55,822 nt of DNA from CAIVAT01 sp037128705. GTDB taxonomy: Bacteria > Bacteroidota > Bacteroidia > Bacteroidales > FEN-979. Made by a program: the position numbers and the translations under genes. Every line of letters begins with the position of its first letter. Within the stretch, counting starts at the first letter, position 1. The notes under the pieces are model-generated. The model ran no database searches. It was not told where the DNA came from and worked only from the letters and a program-made list of their open reading frames with translations. Below, piece after piece: positions 51,072 through 55,822 of the stretch. The stretch is from contig JBAXVX010000026.1 in NCBI GenBank assembly GCA_037128705.1, forward strand, positions 1 to 55,822, in the 5' to 3' direction.

Positions 51072-51157
51072 ATCGTTATTGTATTTTATTGCACACTCTC
51101 TTTTCAACCATCCGGTTTATTTTTACACATTCCTTACCATTGTAAGGAGAGAATCAA

Positions 51158-51165
51158 TAACTTTG
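51158..51165 (+). promoter_or_regulatory. -7 box of the GT2-sigma-hutU operon
   Basis: TAACTTTG, an exact TAnnTTTG match, lies 26 bases before the ATG at 51192. A TTG at 51140-51142 may be part of the -33 element. Confidence 0.55.
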
Positions 51166-51191
51166 CCCCATTCATCAAGCGAAAATTATAA

Positions 51192-52325
51192 ATGATTGAA
51201 ATACTGATAAATACGCAGTTTTTGCCACTTGTGTTGCTGGGCGTGTTTACCTTCATCTTCATTTTGCTTCTCCTGTTTTATCGTCTTTTTTTCTGGCGTC
51301 TTGCCCGCTATCGGCAGCCGGCAGATGATAAAGGACATCCGGGTGTTTCTGTTGTGATATGTGCCCATAACGAATACCATCACCTGAAAGAGAGCCTGCC
51401 GATCATTCTTGAACAGGATTATCCCGACTTCGAGGTAGTGGTTGTTGATCACTCCTCCGACGATGAAACGCGTTATCTGCTGGCCGACCTGGAGGAAAGA
51501 TTCCCAAATCTCAAAACCATTTCAATCAAGGAGGATCTGAACTTTTTCTCCGGAAAAAAATTCCCTCTTTCCATTGGCATCAAATCAGCAAAGTACGACC
51601 TGGTGCTGCTTACCGACCCTGATTGTAAACCGGCATCCAAAGGGTGGATCAGAAGCATGCAATCAGGCTTTACCCCGAAAGTCGAGGTGGTGCTGGGCTA
51701 TGGTCCCTATCGCCAAAGCCCGGGCCTGCTGAACAAGCTGATCCGGTTTGATACCGCTCACATTGCCATTCAGTATCTATCCTATGCCCTCGCCGGTTTT
51801 CCCTACATGGGCGTTGGACGTAACCTTTCGTACCGGAAGCAGGTTTTCTATAAAAACAATGGTTTCATTTCACATTACCGCATTCGTTCCGGTGCTGACG
51901 ACCTCTTTGTCAACAGGGTGGCACGCAAGTCGAATACCGCCATCATGGTTGATCCCGGCAGTTATACCCTTTCAGATCCCAGGGAATCATTCGGGACATG
52001 GATCACCCAGAAAAAAAAGCATCTTTCCACAAGTCAGCATTACAGGTTCAAACATAAACTTCTCCTGGGGATGTATGCGCTCGCCCTGGTATTATTTTAT
52101 GGGCTTTTTATCTTACTTTTATCGCTCAACTGGTCGGTTATACCCGTTTGCGGAATTTTCCTGGCCAGGATGGCTTTGCAGTACCTCGTAATGGGAAGAT
52201 GCATGAAGCAACTTGATGAAAAAGACCTCGTGGCTTTCATCCCCGTTTTTGAGATTTTTCTTCTGGTATTCAATGCAGGAACCTGGATTTCCAATTTGTT
52301 TTATAAACCAGTTCGATGGAAGTAG
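51192..52325 (+). CDS. family 2 glycosyltransferase, membrane-bound
   Basis: A 377-residue protein with one N-terminal membrane segment (about residues 10-32), a cytoplasmic GT-A catalytic domain and two or three C-terminal membrane segments. Marks are VSVVICAHNEYHHLKESLPI, the nucleotide-sugar Asp in VVVDHSSDDETR, the metal site LLTDPDCKPASKGW and the acceptor region SGADDLFVNRVARKSN. It resembles processive or lipid-linked GT2 enzymes that build surface polysaccharide. Its end overlaps the start of the sigma factor gene by ten bases. Confidence 0.92.
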   Translation: MIEILINTQFLPLVLLGVFTFIFILLLLFYRLFFWRLARYRQPADDKGHPGVSVVICAHNEYHHLKESLPIILEQDYPDFEVVVVDHSSDDETRYLLADLEERFPNLKTISIKEDLNFFSGKKFPLSIGIKSAKYDLVLLTDPDCKPASKGWIRSMQSGFTPKVEVVLGYGPYRQSPGLLNKLIRFDTAHIAIQYLSYALAGFPYMGVGRNLSYRKQVFYKNNGFISHYRIRSGADDLFVNRVARKSNTAIMVDPGSYTLSDPRESFGTWITQKKKHLSTSQHYRFKHKLLLGMYALALVLFYGLFILLLSLNWSVIPVCGIFLARMALQYLVMGRCMKQLDEKDLVAFIPVFEIFLLVFNAGTWISNLFYKPVRWK

Positions 52326-52924
52326 TTGATCATCTCACCGAGAAAGCACAGCATGATTACAGGCTGGTGCAGCGGGCTCTCGATTTGGGAGATCAGCAGG
52401 CTTACGCCGAACTGCTGAACAAGTACCGCGATTCGCTCTATTTCATGATGCTGAAGATGACCAGCAATGCCACCGATGCCGATGATCTCACCATCGAAGC
52501 TTTCGGGAAAGCGTTTAAAAACCTCAGGCAATATACCACCGACTTTGCTTTCAGTACCTGGCTTTTCAAGATTGCGGCCAATAACTGCATCGATTTTTTG
52601 CGCAAGAATAAAAGGATTCAGTTTGCTGATAATTATTTTGATGATGACGGGGAGTACACCGATGCCCCTTCCAACATTCCATCAGATGGTCTTGACCCTG
52701 AAGAAAAAATCATTGAAAAACAAAAGATCCAGCTCATGCATGACGTGGTGGACAAGCTCAAACCGCATTACCGCCAGTTAATTGAATTACGTTATTTCAA
52801 GGAATGGTCTTATGAAGAGATCGCCACAGAGCTGGACCTGCCCCTGGGTACTGTGAAAGCCCAGCTGTTCAGGGCGAGGGAATTTCTCTATCAGATATTA
52901 CGAACATCACAGGAAAAAATATGA
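52316..52924 (+). CDS. ECF-type sigma-70 family sigma factor
   Basis: A 202-residue sigma factor. Region 2 runs from DQQAYAELLNKYRDSLYFMM through DADDLTIEAFGKAFKNLRQY to STWLFKIAANNCIDFLRKNK; region 4 is LKPHYRQLIELRYFKEWSYE then EIATELDLPLGTVKAQLFRA. No anti-sigma gene is adjacent; its ATGA overlap is instead with hutU, and it also overlaps the GT2 gene. The longer acidic linker between regions 2 and 4 (~40 residues) is usual for this subgroup in Bacteroidota. The signal and regulon are unknown. Confidence 0.95.
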   Translation: MEVVDHLTEKAQHDYRLVQRALDLGDQQAYAELLNKYRDSLYFMMLKMTSNATDADDLTIEAFGKAFKNLRQYTTDFAFSTWLFKIAANNCIDFLRKNKRIQFADNYFDDDGEYTDAPSNIPSDGLDPEEKIIEKQKIQLMHDVVDKLKPHYRQLIELRYFKEWSYEEIATELDLPLGTVKAQLFRAREFLYQILRTSQEKI

Positions 52925-54924
52925 ATTCACACGATTTTAAACAAACCATTCTCCGGGGGATCCCGGATGAATTGCCTGACATGCCTCCCTATGATTCTCT
53001 GGCAAACCACGCCCCGGTGCGGAAAGATATCCTTTCGCCCGATGAAAAAAAACTTGCATTAAAAAATGCCCTGCGCTATTTTGATCCAAAACATCATGCA
53101 AAGCTGGCCCCTGAATTTGCCGGTGAGCTGAAGAGGTACGGACGGATCTATATGTTACGTTTCAGGCCGGTTTATAAGATGTATGCGAGAAACATACTAG
53201 AATATCCCCATCGTTCAATCCACGCCGCCGCGATCATGCTCATGATTCAGAATAACCTGGATCCTTCAGTGGCCCAGCATCCTTACGAACTCATCACCTA
53301 TGGTGGAAATGGGGCAGTGTTTCAAAACTGGGCGCAGTACCTGCTTACCATGAAATACCTGGCCAACATGACTGATGAGCAGACCCTGGCGATGTATTCC
53401 GGCCACCCGATGGGACTTTTTCCTTCAAATCCTGATTCACCGCGCGTGGTCGTTACCAACGGGATGATGATCCCCAACTACTCCAAACCGGATGACTGGG
53501 AGCGTTTCAATGCACTCGGGGTCACCCAGTATGGACAAATGACGGCAGGTTCTTATATGTACATCGGTCCGCAGGGGATCGTACATGGAACAACCATCAC
53601 CATTTTGAATGCCGCACGCAAGGTGACACCCGATGCCATTGCAGGGACAGTTTTCGTTACGTCTGGGTTGGGTGGGATGTCAGGAGCACAGGCTAAAGCG
53701 GCCGTTATTGCCGGTGCCATTGCCATTGTGGCAGAAATCAATCCGGCCGTGGTGAAAAAGCGTCATCAGCAAGACTGGGTGGATGAGGTGTTTACGAGCC
53801 TCGATGAACTGGTTAGCCGCCTGTTGCAGGCTGTGAACAAAAAAGAGGCAGTGTCGCTGGCCTACCAGGGTAATGTGGTTGATCTGTGGGAGCATCTGGC
53901 AGCAGTAAAGCTGAAGATTGACCTGGGTTCTGATCAGACCTCTTTGCATAATCCATGGTCTGGCGGATATTATCCCGCAGGCCTCACCTTTGAAGAGTCG
54001 AATGTGCTGATGGTGAAAGACCCTGATAAATTCAAGCTCGCCGTACAGGAATCTTTGCGCCGGCAGGTTGCCGCCATCAATAAACTAACCGGGCTGGGTA
54101 TGTATTTCTGGGATTACGGAAATGCCTTTCTGCTCGAAGCCTCCCGCGCCGGGGCTGATGTGATGAAATCAGACGGAACCTTTATCTATCCATCCTATGT
54201 TCAGGATATCATGGGACCACTCTTTTTTGATTATGGCTTTGGTCCCTTCAGGTGGGTTTGCACCTCGGGGCGACCAGAGGACCTGGCTGTTACAGACGAA
54301 ATTGCTGCATCCGTTCTTGAAGGGATTGCTTTGACTTCACCCCGGGAAATTGAAATGCAGATGCGCGATAACGTTCATTGGATCCGCGAAGCTGGAAAAA
54401 ACAAGCTGGTAGTAGGTTCACAGGCCCGCATTCTTTATGCCGATTGTGAAGGAAGAACCAAAATTGCCACCGCATTTAATGATGCCATTGCTTCAGGACG
54501 GATTTCAGCACCAGTCGTCCTGGGACGCGATCATCATGATGTATCAGGAACCGACTCCCCCTATCGTGAAACATCAAATATTTATGACGGATCAGCTTAC
54601 ACCGCCGACATGGCCATCCAGAACGTGATCGGTGACGGATTCAGGGGTGCCACCTGGGTTTCCATCCACAATGGGGGAGGCGTTGGCTGGGGAGAGGTGA
54701 TCAACGGAGGTTTTGGTATGTTGCTCGATGGGACTGCAGATGCGGCGCGGAAATTAAAAATGATGCTTCATTGGGATGTGAACAATGGAATTGCCCGTCG
54801 CGCCTGGGCCCGCAATGACGAAGCCATTTTTGCCATAAAACGCGCCATGGTGCAGGAACCCAGGTTGAATGTGACCTTGCCCAACCTGGTCAGCGAAGCC
54901 GTGCTTGGTGATTATTCAAAGTAG
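52921..54924 (+). CDS. hutU: urocanate hydratase, long form
   Basis: A 667-residue urocanase, about 110 residues longer than the Pseudomonas enzyme and similar in length to the eukaryotic form. Marks include ITYGGNGAVFQNWAQYLLTM, TAGSYMYIGPQGIVHGTTIT, the NAD-binding segment TSGLGGMSGAQAKAAVIAGA, and the region FGPFRWVCTSGRPEDLAV that contains the probable catalytic Cys. It adds water to urocanate in histidine breakdown, using tightly bound NAD+. No hutH, hutI or other his-degradation genes are in the window. It overlaps the sigma factor gene by ATGA and the convergent gene by 13 bases. Confidence 0.96.
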   Translation: MNSHDFKQTILRGIPDELPDMPPYDSLANHAPVRKDILSPDEKKLALKNALRYFDPKHHAKLAPEFAGELKRYGRIYMLRFRPVYKMYARNILEYPHRSIHAAAIMLMIQNNLDPSVAQHPYELITYGGNGAVFQNWAQYLLTMKYLANMTDEQTLAMYSGHPMGLFPSNPDSPRVVVTNGMMIPNYSKPDDWERFNALGVTQYGQMTAGSYMYIGPQGIVHGTTITILNAARKVTPDAIAGTVFVTSGLGGMSGAQAKAAVIAGAIAIVAEINPAVVKKRHQQDWVDEVFTSLDELVSRLLQAVNKKEAVSLAYQGNVVDLWEHLAAVKLKIDLGSDQTSLHNPWSGGYYPAGLTFEESNVLMVKDPDKFKLAVQESLRRQVAAINKLTGLGMYFWDYGNAFLLEASRAGADVMKSDGTFIYPSYVQDIMGPLFFDYGFGPFRWVCTSGRPEDLAVTDEIAASVLEGIALTSPREIEMQMRDNVHWIREAGKNKLVVGSQARILYADCEGRTKIATAFNDAIASGRISAPVVLGRDHHDVSGTDSPYRETSNIYDGSAYTADMAIQNVIGDGFRGATWVSIHNGGGVGWGEVINGGFGMLLDGTADAARKLKMMLHWDVNNGIARRAWARNDEAIFAIKRAMVQEPRLNVTLPNLVSEAVLGDYSK

Positions 54925-55619
54925 CTGTAGGCATATTTGAGGAAATAATGCCTGCTGAAGGCATTTCCGCGGCCATCGATGAACACTTCAACCTCATCGG
55001 GCTGGCTGTCATCGTTGTAGGTACGGTGAACCGTCATGTAAACCTCACCATGCTCATCCAACTCCTCCTCGGTTATTACCTGCTCCTTCTCGTTATAGGT
55101 ATAACGGGTCTCGTTAGGTTTAATTTGGGTTTCGTATCGCTCACCCATATCTTCACCATCCCCATCAAGGATCTTAAGGTCTACGATTTTATCATTTTCC
55201 CATTCAAATGACTCCACCTGTTCGATTTCTCCCTCGTCGGTGGTTGTGGTTTTTTTTATCAGCTGATTCAACGCATTGTATTCAAAGTCAATGGTGTCAA
55301 CCGATCCATCCTGGTAGTGCTGAAAGGCACGCATTAACCTGCCTGCGTCATTCAACTCAAATGTTTTCTCCTCAGCCAGAACATTCTCTTCGGAATAGTA
55401 GGATTCACGGATGAGATGGCCCTGAGGGTCGTAACGATATTCAATTTTCTCTTCGAAATCCCCGGACCTGCTGTACCTGATCTCCATCAAAGGTCGCCCT
55501 TCAAGGTCGAACTCGGTGTAATGGTTTGGGTGCCCCTGGATGTCAAGTTCTTCATCGTTGACATTCCTGATTACATAGTCAAATTGAGTGATCGTAACGC
55601 TTTTAGTCTTTTTCTCCAT
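54912..55619 (-). CDS. YD-repeat-like protein of unknown function
   Basis: A 235-residue acidic protein with no signal peptide or membrane segment. It contains a repeating strand-turn pattern typical of YD/RHS-like or MORN-like beta arrays: TEFDLEGRPLMEIRYSRSGD, IEYRYDPQGHLIRESYY, FELNDAGRLMRAFQHYQDGS, FEYNALNQLIKKTTTTDEGE, TYNEKEQVITEEELDEHGE. Unlike RHS toxins it has no core cap, toxin tail or immunity neighbour. I cannot assign a function. The last 203 bases of the window beyond it show no gene and no exact promoter box. Confidence 0.75.
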   Translation of the reverse strand: MEKKTKSVTITQFDYVIRNVNDEELDIQGHPNHYTEFDLEGRPLMEIRYSRSGDFEEKIEYRYDPQGHLIRESYYSEENVLAEEKTFELNDAGRLMRAFQHYQDGSVDTIDFEYNALNQLIKKTTTTDEGEIEQVESFEWENDKIVDLKILDGDGEDMGERYETQIKPNETRYTYNEKEQVITEEELDEHGEVYMTVHRTYNDDSQPDEVEVFIDGRGNAFSRHYFLKYAYSYFE

Positions 55620-55822
55620 TCAGTTGGGTATTGAAATAATTATATCCGGTGAGGGCGATAAATTTACTTTAAATATTGAAGACAGTCAGTCAAAAATCCA
55701 AAAAAATATTTTTTTTCAGATGTCACCTTTTGCAACATTACATTGTCCTTATATTGTTGACGCCGCCTTGCCCGGAAAAAGTTATTAACAACCATATCAC
55801 CTTTTAAACTATCCCTGATTAA

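Noticed and set aside
55620..55822. A gene in the last 203 bases
   Set aside because: The only open frame is a shadow running out of the neighbouring gene region, with no start signal or recognisable product.

Overview
The window comes from the chromosome of an uncultured-type member of the Bacteroidota, most likely Bacteroidales-like. The evidence is GldF/GldG gliding ABC proteins, a giant surface protein with a type IX secretion (T9SS) C-terminal sorting domain, a DUF2723 membrane protein, the long form of urocanate hydratase, and many upstream regions carrying the Bacteroidota -7 promoter box TAnnTTTG. Genes are dense, often overlap by ATGA, and show no sign of phage or plasmid origin. No rRNA, tRNA or CRISPR array was recognised.

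Layout. 1-1208: 3' part of a PAS sensor histidine kinase. 1299-3980: three-gene acylation cassette (acyl carrier protein, MBOAT acyltransferase, SGNH/DltD-like protein). 4013-7872 (minus): molybdenum cofactor operon ordered modE-like regulator, moeA, moaA, moaC, MOSC-MogA fusion. 7966-10329: phoH, divergent from a SAM hydroxide adenosyltransferase, then mgsA. 10384-16531: gldF, gldG, a DUF4340-like protein, a Wzx-like flippase and an O-antigen ligase-like protein. 16613-17971 (minus): gdhA with a clear terminator. 18270-22613: one very large T9SS-exported protein gene split by an in-frame amber codon.

22677-36181 is the most unusual region. Two paralogous giant proteins, each with receiver-like domains, a pyruvate phosphate dikinase N-terminal (PPDK_N) ATP-grasp domain and an unfamiliar conserved C-terminal domain, bracket a NuoE/NuoF/(Fer2-GltD-ferredoxin-MopB) gene set and a ferritin-like gene. 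The three redox subunits resemble, in order, size and domains, the Stn (Sporomusa-type Nfn) electron-bifurcating transhydrogenases. I read the whole as a candidate redox module with attached phosphotransfer or signalling proteins.

36275-46987: a RAYT-like HUH transposase, gpmA, DUF2723 protein with an overlapping NodB deacetylase, radC, birA, an outer-membrane protein, a 40-residue lipoprotein not previously listed by simple gene finding, ung, a MauG-like dihaem peroxidase and ispE. 47051-51038 (minus): tgt, a GT39 glycosyltransferase and lptG. 51192-54924: GT2 glycosyltransferase, ECF sigma factor and hutU, all overlapping. 54912-55619 (minus): a YD-repeat-like orphan. The last 203 bases hold no recognisable gene.

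Across the window six intergenic gaps carry degenerate tandem repeats, mostly heptamers, the best being 16 units ending exactly at the mgsA start codon.
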